A DNA stretch of 64,000 bases, taken from NCBI RefSeq assembly GCF_000425025.1, contig NZ_AUKZ01000005.1, positions 1 through 64,000 of the forward strand. Direction: 5' to 3'. The stretch comes from Streptococcus castoreus DSM 17536. GTDB lineage: Bacteria; Bacillota; Bacilli; Lactobacillales; Streptococcaceae. The position numbers and the translations under genes were made by a program. Numbering within the stretch: the stretch's first letter is position 1; every line of letters starts with the position of its first letter. Shown in pieces: positions 1-9,171 of the stretch. The notes below the pieces were generated by a model. It did not search any database, was not told the DNA's origin, and was given only the letters and a program-made list of their open reading frames with translations.

Positions 1-117
1 CGACGGCGTTAAATCATATTCCGAAATTAGCTCACTGCGTTTCCTTCCTGCATTGTGAAGGTCGACGATTTGTTTTTTTAAATCATCAGTAAAATGACGA
101 CGGGGTTTTCTAGACAT
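1..117 (-). mobile_element. 5' end of an IS3-type transposase OrfA (cut by window edge)
   Basis: The minus strand reads 39 codons from an ATG at 117 down to the window edge, beginning MSRKPRRHFTDDLKKQIVDL. This matches the helix-turn-helix start of OrfA proteins of IS3-family elements, where the motif binds the inverted repeats. An AGGAGA ribosome-binding site lies about 5 bases upstream. Further upstream, at about 134-142 and 168-176, the plus strand carries two copies of TTTAGTGTA that could belong to the IS end. The rest of the element lies outside the window, so I cannot tell whether it is intact or which IS it is. Confidence 0.7.
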
Positions 118-189
118 ACTTTTCTCCTGTTTCTTTAGTGTAGAACACTTCATAAAATCTGTCTAGTTTAGTGTAACCGATTCAGTGTG

Positions 190-586
190 TTTTATTAAAT
201 GTGATGTCGTAAAGTGGGAAAACCCTCTCTTAACATTTTTTTCAGATCTAGTTTAACATCCTATTAAATACTACTAGACCATAAATTTTATAAGAAAAGG
301 CAATCGCAACAGGCTTTTAGTAAACCATTATACGACTGCTCTTAGATATAAATTAATTTTATGTCTAATTAATTTATAACTGTAAGTCACACAGTTAGTC
401 ATGCTATAGCCCGAGTCCCTTTAAGGTTTATTATAACCCATAAATATCGTATCGCTCCCTTAACGTTTGTTGAGGTAGTTTTAGCATAAATAGCTTTATT
501 TGCAAAACTTCGCTATTATTGTGCGTTTAATAATTTATATGTGAATTATTGAAAGGATCATAAGATGGGTTTTAGGGGCTATGTGA
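190..586. other. non-coding stretch between IS end and relBE
   Basis: About 400 AT-rich bases with stops in all frames and no convincing reading frame, RNA gene or terminator. It may include the outer part of the insertion sequence. I see nothing else I can support. Confidence 0.5.
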
Positions 587-623
587 TTGACTATTACTTA
601 TGAATGTGTTACAATGTAACACA
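587..623 (+). promoter_or_regulatory. relBE promoter with overlapping operator
   Basis: A -35 box TTGACT (587-592), a 17-base spacer and a -10 box TACAAT (610-615) precede relB. A perfect inverted repeat, TGTGTTACA-A-TGTAACACA (605-623), covers the -10 box. That is the usual position for the operator at which a RelB-type antitoxin, alone or with its toxin, represses its own operon. The autoregulation is inferred from position and symmetry. Confidence 0.75.
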
Positions 624-643
624 AAGAAATGAGGTAAATAATC

Positions 644-865
644 ATGAGTACAGTAACTATTAGATTAAATCAAGAAGAAGAAACATTTTTCAAAAGCTAC
701 GCTCAACTAACAGGACAAAGCCTATCGAGCCTCTTTAAGAAAGCTCTTGAGCGTGATATTGAAGATGAATATGATTTAAAAATCTATCATCAAGCTTATG
801 CTGAATATAAAGCAGACCCTGAGACAATTAGCCATGCTGATTTTAAGAAAGAGCTAAACTTGTAA
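644..865 (+). CDS. relB: RelB/DUF6290-type antitoxin
   Basis: A 73-residue protein with an N-terminal ribbon-helix-helix sequence (TVTIRLNQEEETFFKSYA) and an acidic C-terminal half. This is the arrangement of RelB/DinJ-like antitoxins, which bind DNA through the N-terminus and neutralise the toxin with the C-terminus. An SD-like GAGG lies 8 bases before the ATG. The toxin gene starts 2 bases after its stop, so the two are probably translationally coupled. The palindromic operator upstream fits autoregulation. Confidence 0.85.
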   Translation: MSTVTIRLNQEEETFFKSYAQLTGQSLSSLFKKALERDIEDEYDLKIYHQAYAEYKADPETISHADFKKELNL

Positions 866-867
866 TT

Positions 868-1128
868 ATGTATCGTATAGAATATTCTAAAAAGGCTCAA
901 AGGCAAATTCAGAAACTAGATAGGCAAATTCAGAGGTTGCTATTTGCTTGGATTGATAAGCATTTAGAGGGGACAGACAACCCACGCGCTAACGGTAAAG
1001 GGTTAACAGGAAACCATGCTAACGAGTGGCGTTATCGTATTGGTGATTATAGGCTTATTTGTGATATTCAAGATGATAAGATGGTTATTTTAGCCCTTGA
1101 ATTTGGGCACAGGAGAGATGTTTATTAA
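868..1128 (+). CDS. relE: RelE-family toxin (mRNA interferase)
   Basis: An 86-residue basic protein with the RelE/ParE fold signature: N-terminal YRIEYSKKAQRQIQKL, a central EWRYRIGDYRLIC block and a C-terminal GHRRDVY. In RelE proteins these arginines and the terminal tyrosine contribute to ribosome-dependent mRNA cleavage. It follows the antitoxin by 2 bases and completes a type II toxin-antitoxin pair. The length is typical and the conserved residues are intact, so it is probably active. RelE rather than ParE is inferred from the antitoxin type and the C-terminal motif. Confidence 0.85.
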   Translation: MYRIEYSKKAQRQIQKLDRQIQRLLFAWIDKHLEGTDNPRANGKGLTGNHANEWRYRIGDYRLICDIQDDKMVILALEFGHRRDVY

Positions 1129-1137
1129 ACATAAAAA

Positions 1138-1163
1138 AGCACCCGCTAAGGTGCTATTTTCTT
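1138..1163 (+). terminator. terminator after relE
   Basis: The stem AGCACC/GGTGCT (1138-1143, 1150-1155) is followed by ATTTTCTT, with an A-run before it. It is 10 bases after the relE stop and could work in both directions. Confidence 0.65.
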
Positions 1164-1296
1164 GTCTACTGAACTCATAAGTTTAATACCTTTCTTACTA
1201 TCCCTCTAAAATATCGTACTTGTTTGTACCTTTCATTTTAGAATAAAAAAGGTAAAAAGTGGGTTAGTAATTTAGCGTATTTTATTGAACTGTTTG

Positions 1297-2262
1297 CTAT
1301 TGAGATAACCCATAATTATAGTCATCATTTTGCATTGCTTCGACAGAACCAAGAAGGTATCCATTCCCAACTTGTGAGAAAAAATCATGGTTAGAAGTGC
1401 CAGTTGAGATCCCATTCATAACAATTGGGTTGACTTCATTTGCAGTGTCTGGGAAAAGTGGCTCTTGACCAAGGTTCATCAAAGCTTTATTAGCATTGTA
1501 ACGGAGAAAAGACATCACTTCTTCCGTCCAACCAACACCATCATAAAGGGTTTTGGTATACTGTTCTTCGTTTTCATATAACTGGTAAAGAAGATCATAC
1601 ATCCAGTCACGGAGACTATCTTGTTCTGCTTCTGATAATTCATTAAAACCAAGTTGGAATTTATAACCAATATAAGTGCCGTGAACGGATTCATCACGGA
1701 TAATCAGCTTGATAATTTCAGCAACATTAGCTAGTTTGTTATTTCCAAGATAATATAATGGGGTAAAGAAACCTGAATAGAATAGGAAGGTTTCTAGATA
1801 AGTGGAGGCAACTTTCTTCTGCAAAGCAGTGCCATTTTCGTAAATATCATTGATAATACGAGCTTTTTCTTGTAGAAATTCATTATTATTCGTCCATTCG
1901 AAAATCTCTTCAATTTCTTTTTTAGTGTTTAGGGTTGAAAAAATGGATGAATAAGATTTGGCATGGACAGATTCCATAAATTGAATGTTATTGAGTACAG
2001 CTTCTTCGTGAGGTGTACGAACATCTTGACGAATAGCCTCAACCCCAGATTCAGATTGCATGGTGTCAAGAAGGGTCAGTCCTCCAAATACTTTGCCAAC
2101 TAGATCTTTTTCGATAGCAGAAAGTTTGCGCCAATCATCTAAATCGTTTGATAGGGGGATACGAGTATCGAGCCAGAATTGTTCTGTCAACTTTTCCCAA
2201 GTTGATTTGTCAATCACATCTTCAATTTCGTTCCAGTTAATTGCTTCATAATAGGTTGTCAT
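1297..2262 (-). CDS. nrdF: class Ib ribonucleotide reductase small subunit NrdF
   Basis: A 321-residue R2 protein that holds the dimetal-tyrosyl radical cofactor and passes the radical to NrdE for deoxyribonucleotide synthesis. The metal-ligand segments are visible: LTLLDTMQSE (first Asp), MESVHAKSYSSIF (Glu...His) and RDESVHGTYIGYK (Glu...His). The length and N-terminus (MTTYYEAINWNEIED) match streptococcal NrdF. It lies downstream of nrdH-nrdE but is separated from nrdE by 416 bases containing a promoter candidate, so it may be transcribed partly on its own. No nrdI gene is next to it, unlike in nrdFIE clusters. Confidence 0.95.
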   Translation of the reverse strand: MTTYYEAINWNEIEDVIDKSTWEKLTEQFWLDTRIPLSNDLDDWRKLSAIEKDLVGKVFGGLTLLDTMQSESGVEAIRQDVRTPHEEAVLNNIQFMESVHAKSYSSIFSTLNTKKEIEEIFEWTNNNEFLQEKARIINDIYENGTALQKKVASTYLETFLFYSGFFTPLYYLGNNKLANVAEIIKLIIRDESVHGTYIGYKFQLGFNELSEAEQDSLRDWMYDLLYQLYENEEQYTKTLYDGVGWTEEVMSFLRYNANKALMNLGQEPLFPDTANEVNPIVMNGISTGTSNHDFFSQVGNGYLLGSVEAMQNDDYNYGLSQ

Positions 2263-2678
2263 AGGGTCTGGTCTCCAATAATGTTAAAATAAAAATGATA
2301 GTGAAAAAGACTAGTGTTGTAAATTACTTTTATTTTTAAAATCTTTAATGACTATTTTAATTATAGACATGGTTCGCGCACAAATTTAAAACTAACAAGT
2401 GCTGGCGACAGATAAGCGTTTTGCTGATTTTATTTTGGATTTGCTTGGTGAAATTTGGGATAATTACTTTATGGTGTGTTAATCTAACCAGTTTTATAAT
2501 GATTGAAAAAAGAAATCGATCTTTATTGACTGACTTATAAACCCTAGTTAATTGATAAATAGTATAATTGCTTATCACACGATTTATTGCTGATGGGTTG
2601 AGTCGGTTTTTCGCGTTATAAACAGGTTTTTTCACTATTAGCTGACTGCCTGCTTTAGATTTCGTCATTCTTATTTAG
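2263..2678 (-). promoter_or_regulatory. nrdE-nrdF intergenic region with candidate nrdF promoter
   Basis: A 416-base gap between nrdE and nrdF. On the minus strand a -35 TTTACA (2318-2323), a 17-base spacer and a -10 TATCAT (2295-2300) lie about 35 bases before nrdF, with a GGAG ribosome-binding site next to the start. A 103-codon minus-strand frame (2357-2668) fills most of the gap. Its product would be very basic and low in acidic residues, lacks a good ribosome-binding site and resembles no family I know, so I do not call it a gene. Confidence 0.5.
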
Positions 2679-4838
2679 TTAGATGACACAGCTTTCACAT
2701 TGGTTAGCACCGATTTCTGTTCCATCATCTGTAAAGGTACGGATGTAATAAATGGATTTAATGCCTTTATTAAAGGCGTAATTTCGTAAAATCGAAAGGT
2801 CACGTGTTGTTTGTTTACGTTCTGTTTTCCATTCATAAAGTTCCATAGGTAACTCGCTCCGAAGGAAAAGGGTTAAAGATAATCCTTGGTCTACATGTTC
2901 TGTTGCGGCAGCATAGACATCAATCACCTTACGCATATCCATATCGTAGGCAGAAGTATAGTAAGGAATGGTATCTGTTGATAACCCATTTGCGGGGTAA
3001 TAGATCTTACCGATTTTCTTTTCTTGACGTTCTTCAATCCGTTGCGTGATTGGATGAATGGAAGCAGAGCAGTCATTGATGTAAGAAATGGACCCATTTG
3101 GGGCAACTGCAAGACGGTTTTGGTGATAGAGACCGTCTTTTTGAACAGCTGCACGAAGGGTCTCCCAATCTGAGGCTTGAGGAATAAAATGATCCTTGAA
3201 GAGCGTCTTGACAAGGTCAGATTTTGGCAAAAATTTACCGGTGACATATTTGTCGAAATAAGTGCCGTCAGCGTATTTGGATTTTTCAAAACCGGTGAAA
3301 GTTGTACCACGCTCACGGGCAATATTATTGGATTCTACTAGGGTCCAGTAATTCATGAGCATAAAGTAAATATCTGTAAACTCGATGGATTCAGGACTTC
3401 CATATTCGATATGATGCTGTGCAAGATAAGAATGAAGTCCCATAGCTCCAAGACCAAAAGTATGAGTTTGACTGTTGCCGTGCTTAATAGTTGGAACAGC
3501 TTCAATATTTGAAGAATCTGTTACAAATGTCAGAGCACGTGTCATAGCCTTGATTGAACGACCAAAGTCTGGAGAAGTCATCATGTTAAGGATATTGGTT
3601 GATCCTAGATTGCATGAAATATCGGTTCCCATTTCTAAAAATTCTTGAGCATCATTAATAAGGCTAGGCGTTTGCACCTGAAGGATTTCAGAACACAAAT
3701 TACTCATGATGATTTTTCCGTCAATAGGATTAGCTTCGTTAGCGGTATCAATATTGATAATATAAGGGTAACCAGATTCTTGTTGTAATTTTGAAATTTC
3801 GGTTTCTAGGTCACGTGCCTTGATTTTAGTTTTCGTAATCTTGGGATTAGCCACTAACTCGTCATACATTACTGTAATGTCAATATAGTTAAATGGAATA
3901 CCATATTCTTTTTCAATAGTGTAAGGACTAAACAGATACATATCTTCATTTTTACGAGCCAACTCATAAAACTTATTTGGAACGGTAATACCAAGTGACA
4001 GGGTTTTAACACGAATTTTTTCATCTGCATTTTCTTTTTTGGTTGACAAGAAAGCGATAATATCAGGATGAAAAACATTGAGGTAAACAACTCCCGCTCC
4101 TTGGCGCTGTCCTAATTGATTTGAGTAAGAGAAGCTATCTTCAAATAACTTCATTACTGGCACAACGCCTGATGCTGCCCCAGAATAACCTTTAATAGGT
4201 GCGCCGGCTTCACGAAGATTAGAAAGAGTGATCCCAACCCCCCCACCGATACGAGACAGCTGTAAAGCAGAATTAATAGAGCGTCCAATAGAATTCATGT
4301 CATCTGTGACTTGAATTAAGAAACAAGACACCAATTCGCCACGACGACTACGCCCAGCATTCAAAAAAGAAGGAGTAGCAGGCTGGTAACGTTGGTTGAT
4401 CATTTCAATGGCCAAATCTGTTGCCAAGTTCTCATTGCCGTCAGCAAAATAAAGAGCGTTGAACATGACACGGTCTTCAAGGCTTTCTAGATAATAATCA
4501 CCATCGTTTGTTTTTAAGGCATATTGTTGATAAAATTTATACGCTGCCATAAATGATTTGAAGCGGAAATTTTCTGCCTTGATTAGATCAGCTAATTCAA
4601 TGATGAACTCAGGTCTATAGTTTTGAATAAAAGCTGACTCAATATAATCGTTTGCAATTAGGTAATTGATTTTTTCGGTAATTGAGGTAAAAGACATCGT
4701 GTTAGGAAGTACATTTTCAGTGAAAAAAGCCTTCAAAGCCTCCTTGTCTTTATGAAGAGGAATTTTACCATCAATAGGACGATTGATTTCGTTATTTAGG
4801 CGGAAATAAGAAATTTCACCAAGATTTTTTAGACTCAT
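2679..4838 (-). CDS. nrdE: class Ib ribonucleotide reductase large subunit NrdE
   Basis: A 719-residue catalytic subunit that reduces ribonucleoside diphosphates, with electrons supplied by the glutaredoxin-like NrdH. Visible features are the active-site region SCFLIQV, the ...NLCSEI segment carrying the radical cysteine, the C-terminal ATP-cone-free layout of NrdE, and the C-terminal redox pair CESC. I take the ATG at 4838 (MSLKNLGEIS) because AAGGAA lies at good spacing. An in-frame upstream start at 4859 would overlap nrdH by 4 bases and add seven atypical residues. It lies 17 bases after nrdH. Confidence 0.95.
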   Translation of the reverse strand: MSLKNLGEISYFRLNNEINRPIDGKIPLHKDKEALKAFFTENVLPNTMSFTSITEKINYLIANDYIESAFIQNYRPEFIIELADLIKAENFRFKSFMAAYKFYQQYALKTNDGDYYLESLEDRVMFNALYFADGNENLATDLAIEMINQRYQPATPSFLNAGRSRRGELVSCFLIQVTDDMNSIGRSINSALQLSRIGGGVGITLSNLREAGAPIKGYSGAASGVVPVMKLFEDSFSYSNQLGQRQGAGVVYLNVFHPDIIAFLSTKKENADEKIRVKTLSLGITVPNKFYELARKNEDMYLFSPYTIEKEYGIPFNYIDITVMYDELVANPKITKTKIKARDLETEISKLQQESGYPYIINIDTANEANPIDGKIIMSNLCSEILQVQTPSLINDAQEFLEMGTDISCNLGSTNILNMMTSPDFGRSIKAMTRALTFVTDSSNIEAVPTIKHGNSQTHTFGLGAMGLHSYLAQHHIEYGSPESIEFTDIYFMLMNYWTLVESNNIARERGTTFTGFEKSKYADGTYFDKYVTGKFLPKSDLVKTLFKDHFIPQASDWETLRAAVQKDGLYHQNRLAVAPNGSISYINDCSASIHPITQRIEERQEKKIGKIYYPANGLSTDTIPYYTSAYDMDMRKVIDVYAAATEHVDQGLSLTLFLRSELPMELYEWKTERKQTTRDLSILRNYAFNKGIKSIYYIRTFTDDGTEIGANQCESCVI

Positions 4839-4855
4839 ATTGTTTTTTCCTTGTC

Positions 4856-5077
4856 TCATTGAATAATTTCTTTTAATTTTGCAGGTTGAAAACCAGAAAA
4901 CACGAGGTTGTCAGTCTCGATAACAGGAGCAGATGTAAAACCAAGACTCTTAACGTAATCAATTTTCTCAGGATGTTCGTCAATATTAATTTCTTGAAAA
5001 TTAGCACGATGTTGCTCTAGAAACTTTTTAGTCATTTTGCACTGCATGCAGTTATTTTTGGAATATACTGTAATCAT
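4856..5077 (-). CDS. nrdH: glutaredoxin-like protein NrdH
   Basis: A 73-residue thioredoxin-fold redoxin with active site CMQC near the N-terminus (NNCMQCKMTK) and the conserved SAPVIE cis-proline region and SGFQP C-terminal motif of NrdH. It reduces NrdE after each turnover. It is the first gene of the nrdHE(F) operon, and two NrdR-box-like sites lie about 110-150 bases upstream. Confidence 0.95.
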   Translation of the reverse strand: MITVYSKNNCMQCKMTKKFLEQHRANFQEINIDEHPEKIDYVKSLGFTSAPVIETDNLVFSGFQPAKLKEIIQ

Positions 5078-5183
5078 ATCCGATCCTTCTAAACTTATGT
5101 AATAGATTCCACTTTAATAAATGGAATTACTCTAATAGCATATAAAAAATAAATGTAAAAAGCAAGTTATTTATTTGAGAAAA

Positions 5184-5231
5184 ACACAATATGTTGTGCT
5201 TTTTTAAAAATAAACAGACTAAATATTGTGT
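5184..5231 (-). promoter_or_regulatory. tandem NrdR boxes upstream of nrdHEF
   Basis: Two 16-base sites resemble the NrdR consensus ACACWATATWTWGTGT: ACACAATATGTTGTGC (5184-5199) and AGACTAAATATTGTGT (5216-5231). Their starts are 32 bases apart, about three helical turns, which is the known arrangement for NrdR repression of ribonucleotide reductase operons. That NrdR controls this operon is inferred from these sites. Confidence 0.8.
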
Positions 5232-5394
5232 TGGTGCAAACTTTCATTCTTTTTTACAATACCACTAAAACGTTTTGAAAATAAGTTATTTTAGATTGCA
5301 AAAAATGAACGAATAACTGAAAAAGTAGAAATGATAATGAAATGAAAACAAGGGAAAAAGAATTCAAGTTTTTTCCGTGTTTAGATATTTAATC

Positions 5395-5423
5395 TTGAAA
5401 ATAAAAAAGCATTATGCTATAAT
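5395..5423 (+). promoter_or_regulatory. ptsHI promoter
   Basis: TTGAAA (5395-5400), a 17-base spacer and TATAAT (5418-5423) form a strong sigma-A promoter about 65 bases before ptsH. A weak cre-like palindrome around AAAACGTTTT (5267-5276) lies further upstream, but I do not rely on it. Confidence 0.85.
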
Positions 5424-5488
5424 CTGTTATTGTAAGGGTTATCATGTGATGGCTCAAAAATACACAACTCAAAAAGGAGAACCATAAT

Positions 5489-5752
5489 ATGGCTTCAAAA
5501 GACTTTCACATTGTTGCAGAAACAGGTATTCATGCGCGTCCAGCTACTTTGCTTGTTCAAACAGCTAGCAAATTTGCTTCAGATATCACTCTTGACTACA
5601 AAGGTAAAGCAGTAAATCTTAAATCAATTATGGGCGTTATGAGTCTTGGTGTTGGTCAAGGTGCTGATGTGACTATCTCAGCTGAAGGAGCTGATGCTGA
5701 AGATGCAATCGCAGCAATCGAAGAAACAATGACTAAAGAAGGATTGGCATAA
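5489..5752 (+). CDS. ptsH: phosphocarrier protein HPr
   Basis: An 87-residue HPr, the shared phosphocarrier of the sugar phosphotransferase system. The catalytic histidine is His15 ([10 protein letters not shown]), and the regulatory serine Ser46 (NLKSIMGV), phosphorylated by HPr kinase to make the CcpA corepressor, is also intact. AAAAAGGAGAACC provides a strong ribosome-binding site. ptsI starts 4 bases after the stop, so the two form the usual operon. Confidence 0.98.
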   Translation: MASKDFHIVAETGIHARPATLLVQTASKFASDITLDYKGKAVNLKSIMGVMSLGVGQGADVTISAEGADAEDAIAAIEETMTKEGLA

Positions 5753-5756
5753 AACT

Positions 5757-7490
5757 ATGACAGAAATGCTTAAAGGAATCGCAGCTTCTGATGGTGTTGC
5801 TGTTGCTAAAGCATATCTACTAGTTCAGCCGGATTTGTCATTTGAGACTATTACAGTTGATGATACAAATGCAGAAGAAGCTCGCCTTGATGTTGCACTC
5901 CAAGCTTCACAAGACGAGCTTTCTGTTATCCGCGAAAAGGCAGTAGAAAGCTTAGGCGAAGAAGCAGCAGCCGTTTTTGATGCACATTTAATGGTTCTTG
6001 CGGATCCAGAGATGATTAGCCAGATTAAAGAAACTATCCGCGCAAAACAAACAAATGCTGAAACAGGTCTTAAAGAAGTGACAGACATGTTCATCACAAT
6101 TTTTGAAGGCATGGAAGATAATCCATACATGCAAGAACGTGCAGCGGATATTCGTGATGTTGCAAAGCGTGTTTTGGCACACCTTTTAGGTGTCAAACTT
6201 CCAAATCCAGCTGCAATCAACGAGGAATCAATCGTTATTGCACATGACTTGACACCTTCAGATACTGCTCAGCTTAACAAACAATATGTAAAAGCATTTG
6301 TTACAAATATTGGTGGTCGTACAAGTCACTCAGCTATCATGGCACGCACACTTGAGATTGCAGCAGTACTTGGGACAAATGATATTACAAAACGTGTTAA
6401 AGATGGTGATGTGATTGCTGTTAATGGTATCACTGGTGAAGTTATTATCAATCCAAGCGAAGACCAAATTCTTGCTTTCAAAGAAGCAGGTGCGGCTTAT
6501 GCCAAACAAAAAGCGGAGTGGGCATTACTTAAAGATGCACATACTGAAACAGCTGATGGGAAGCATTTTGAATTGGCAGCAAACATTGGCACTCCTAAAG
6601 ATGTTGAAGGGGTTAACAATAATGGTGCGGAAGCAGTTGGTCTTTATCGGACTGAATTCCTTTATATGGATTCTCAAGACTTCCCAACTGAAGATGAACA
6701 ATATGAAGCTTACAAGGCAGTTCTTGAAGGTATGGATGGCAAGCCTGTTGTAGTGCGTACAATGGACATTGGTGGAGATAAGGAACTTCCTTACTTTGAC
6801 CTTCCAAAAGAAATGAACCCATTCCTTGGTTTCCGTGCCCTTCGTATTTCCATCTCTGAGACCGGTGATGCTATGTTCCGTACACAGATTCGTGCACTTC
6901 TTCGTGCCTCTGTTCACGGTCAACTTCGCATCATGTTCCCTATGGTTGCCCTTATTAAAGAATTCCGTGCTGCAAAAGCTGTCTTTGATGAAGAAAAAGA
7001 AAACTTACTTGCAGAAGGTGTTGCTGTTGCCGATGATATTCAGGTTGGTATCATGATTGAAATTCCTGCAGCTGCTATGCTTGCAGACCAATTTGCTAAA
7101 GAAGTTGATTTCTTCTCAATTGGTACAAATGATCTCATCCAGTACACTATGGCAGCAGATCGTATGAACGAACAAGTGTCATACCTTTACCAACCATATA
7201 ACCCATCAATTCTACGTTTGATTAACAATGTTATTAAGGCAGCTCACGCTGAAGGTAAATGGGCAGGTATGTGTGGTGAGATGGCAGGTGACCAACAAGC
7301 TGTTCCACTTCTTGTCGGAATGGGACTTGATGAATTCTCTATGTCAGCGACATCAGTTCTTCGTACACGTAGCCTTATGAAGAAACTTGATTCTGCAAAG
7401 ATGGAAGAGTATGCGAACCGTGCTCTGACAGAATGTTCCACTGCAGAAGAAGTTCTTGAACTTTCTAAAGAATACATTTTTGAAGATTAA
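5757..7490 (+). CDS. ptsI: PTS enzyme I
   Basis: A 577-residue phosphoenolpyruvate-protein phosphotransferase that transfers phosphate from PEP to HPr. The order is an N-terminal HPr-binding domain, the swivelling phosphohistidine domain with [12 protein letters not shown] (active His about residue 191), and a C-terminal PEP-binding barrel with [17 protein letters not shown], the metal-binding [13 protein letters not shown], and GMCGEMAGD containing the catalytic cysteine. It sits 4 bases after ptsH and ends at a clear terminator. The length is normal. Confidence 0.98.
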   Translation: MTEMLKGIAASDGVAVAKAYLLVQPDLSFETITVDDTNAEEARLDVALQASQDELSVIREKAVESLGEEAAAVFDAHLMVLADPEMISQIKETIRAKQTNAETGLKEVTDMFITIFEGMEDNPYMQERAADIRDVAKRVLAHLLGVKLPNPAAINEESIVIAHDLTPSDTAQLNKQYVKAFVTNIGGRTSHSAIMARTLEIAAVLGTNDITKRVKDGDVIAVNGITGEVIINPSEDQILAFKEAGAAYAKQKAEWALLKDAHTETADGKHFELAANIGTPKDVEGVNNNGAEAVGLYRTEFLYMDSQDFPTEDEQYEAYKAVLEGMDGKPVVVRTMDIGGDKELPYFDLPKEMNPFLGFRALRISISETGDAMFRTQIRALLRASVHGQLRIMFPMVALIKEFRAAKAVFDEEKENLLAEGVAVADDIQVGIMIEIPAAAMLADQFAKEVDFFSIGTNDLIQYTMAADRMNEQVSYLYQPYNPSILRLINNVIKAAHAEGKWAGMCGEMAGDQQAVPLLVGMGLDEFSMSATSVLRTRSLMKKLDSAKMEEYANRALTECSTAEEVLELSKEYIFED

Positions 7491-7496
7491 TGATAA

Positions 7497-7526
7497 AAGA
7501 GTTGGAAGTATCCAGCTCTTTTTTGC
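7497..7526 (+). terminator. ptsHI terminator
   Basis: The hairpin AGAGTTGGA/TCCAGCTCT, with one G-U pair, is followed by a T-run 7 bases after the ptsI stop. Confidence 0.9.
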
Positions 7527-7657
7527 AGCATTATTAACAGAATAGTTTGAGACCTCGAATATTTTGTCGGAATTTTCAGATAATTTATGTAGTAGAAAGT
7601 TGAAATATACTTGAAAAGTGATAGAATAATAATACTATTGTAAAAGGAGATAAAAGG

Positions 7658-9085
7658 TTGACAAAACAATATAAAAATTTAGTGAACGGTGAATGGAAAC
7701 TTTCTGAGAATACTATTAAGATTTATGCACCAGCAACTGGTGAGGAATTAGGTAGTGTCCCTGCTATGTCTCGTGAAGAAGTAGATGCTGTTTATAAGGC
7801 TGCCCGGCAAGCCTTAGAAGGTTGGAGAAGTCTTTCGTATGTGGAACGTGCAGCCTATCTCCATAAAGCTGCTGATATTTTAGTTCGAGATGCTGAAAAA
7901 ATTGGTACCATTCTATCAAAAGAAGTGGCGAAAGGTCACAAGGCTGCTGTTAGTGAAGTGATACGTACAGCAGAAATTGTTAATTATGCAGCAGAAGAAG
8001 GCCTTCGTATGGAGGGTGAAGTGCTTGAAGGTGGCAGTTTTGAGGCAGCAAGCAAGAAAAAAATTGCGATTGTACGTCGTGAGCCAGTTGGTCTCGTACT
8101 TGCTATTTCACCATTTAATTATCCGATTAATTTGGCGGGTTCTAAAATTGCACCGGCTCTCATTGCGGGGAATGTTGTTGCCCTTAAACCACCTACACAA
8201 GGGTCTATCTCGGGTTTATTGCTTGCTCAAGTATTTGCAGAAGCTGGGATTCCAGCTGGCGTTTTCAATACAATTACAGGTCGCGGCTCTGTCATTGGTG
8301 ATTACATTGTTGAGCATGAAGCTGTTAACTTTATTAACTTTACAGGCTCCACTCCAATTGGTGAAGGGATTGGGAGATTAGCAGGTATGCGTCCAATTAT
8401 GCTTGAACTCGGTGGTAAAGATTCAGCTATTGTCTTAGATGACGCTGATCTCTCCTTGGCGGCTAAAAATATTGTTGCAGGTGCCTTTGGCTATTCCGGT
8501 CAACGTTGTACCGCTGTAAAACGTGTTCTTGTCATGGACAACGTTGCAGATCAATTAACAACTGAAATCAGAACATTGGTTGAAAAATTAAGTATTGGTA
8601 TGCCAGAAGACGATGCTGATATTACACCTTTGATTGACACCAAGGCAGCAGATTTTGTTGAAGGACTTATCAAGGATGCAGATGATAAGGGAGCAACTGC
8701 TGTAACAAACTTTAAGCGTAAAGGAAATCTTATCTCACCTGTTCTTTTTGATCATGTGACTACTGATATGCGTTTGGCATGGGAAGAGCCATTTGGACCA
8801 GTTTTACCGATTATTCGTGTTCATTCTGTAGAAGAAGCTATTGAGATTTCAAATGCTTCAGAATATGGTCTACAAGCATCTGTTTTTACCAATAATTTTC
8901 CACAGGCATTTGCCATTGCTGAAAAATTAGAAGTAGGAACAGTTCACATCAACAATAAAACACAGCGTGGAACAGATAACTTCCCATTTTTAGGTGCTAA
9001 AAAATCTGGTGCAGGTGTTCAGGGGGTTAAATACTCCATTGAAGCTATGACTAAGCTTAAGTCAGTCGTATTTGATATTCAATAA
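7658..9085 (+). CDS. gapN: NADP-dependent non-phosphorylating glyceraldehyde-3-phosphate dehydrogenase
   Basis: A 475-residue aldehyde-dehydrogenase-superfamily enzyme that oxidises glyceraldehyde-3-phosphate directly to 3-phosphoglycerate, producing NADPH. In streptococci it replaces the oxidative pentose pathway as an NADPH source. The general-base glutamate is in MLELGGKD (about 250) and the catalytic cysteine in SGQRCTAVKR (about 284). The start is TTG at 7658 with AAAGGAGA 8 bases upstream. It is monocistronic and ends at a long palindromic terminator. Confidence 0.97.
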   Translation: MTKQYKNLVNGEWKLSENTIKIYAPATGEELGSVPAMSREEVDAVYKAARQALEGWRSLSYVERAAYLHKAADILVRDAEKIGTILSKEVAKGHKAAVSEVIRTAEIVNYAAEEGLRMEGEVLEGGSFEAASKKKIAIVRREPVGLVLAISPFNYPINLAGSKIAPALIAGNVVALKPPTQGSISGLLLAQVFAEAGIPAGVFNTITGRGSVIGDYIVEHEAVNFINFTGSTPIGEGIGRLAGMRPIMLELGGKDSAIVLDDADLSLAAKNIVAGAFGYSGQRCTAVKRVLVMDNVADQLTTEIRTLVEKLSIGMPEDDADITPLIDTKAADFVEGLIKDADDKGATAVTNFKRKGNLISPVLFDHVTTDMRLAWEEPFGPVLPIIRVHSVEEAIEISNASEYGLQASVFTNNFPQAFAIAEKLEVGTVHINNKTQRGTDNFPFLGAKKSGAGVQGVKYSIEAMTKLKSVVFDIQ

Positions 9086-9086
9086 A

Positions 9087-9130
9087 ATAAAGGAAAAATT
9101 AGGGCGCCCTAATTTTTCCTTTATTTTTTC
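9087..9130 (+). terminator. gapN terminator (perfect 38-bp palindrome)
   Basis: Positions 9087-9124 form a perfect palindrome centred on GGGC|GCCC, followed by a T-run. It starts 2 bases after the gapN stop and can form a very strong hairpin. Confidence 0.9.
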
Positions 9131-9171
9131 TCTTTTTTGTGTTAAAATGATAGTACAAATGGAGGGAAATT

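Noticed and set aside
2357-2668. 103-codon minus-strand frame between nrdE and nrdF
   Set aside because: Its product is very basic with almost no acidic residues, has no good ribosome-binding site and no family resemblance; it looks like AT-rich chance coding.
5265-5278. Cre site upstream of ptsH
   Set aside because: The AAAACGTTTT core is palindromic, but three conserved flanking positions are wrong.
5825-6923. Long antisense frames inside ptsI
   Set aside because: They are shadows of a strongly coding gene and have no start signals of their own.
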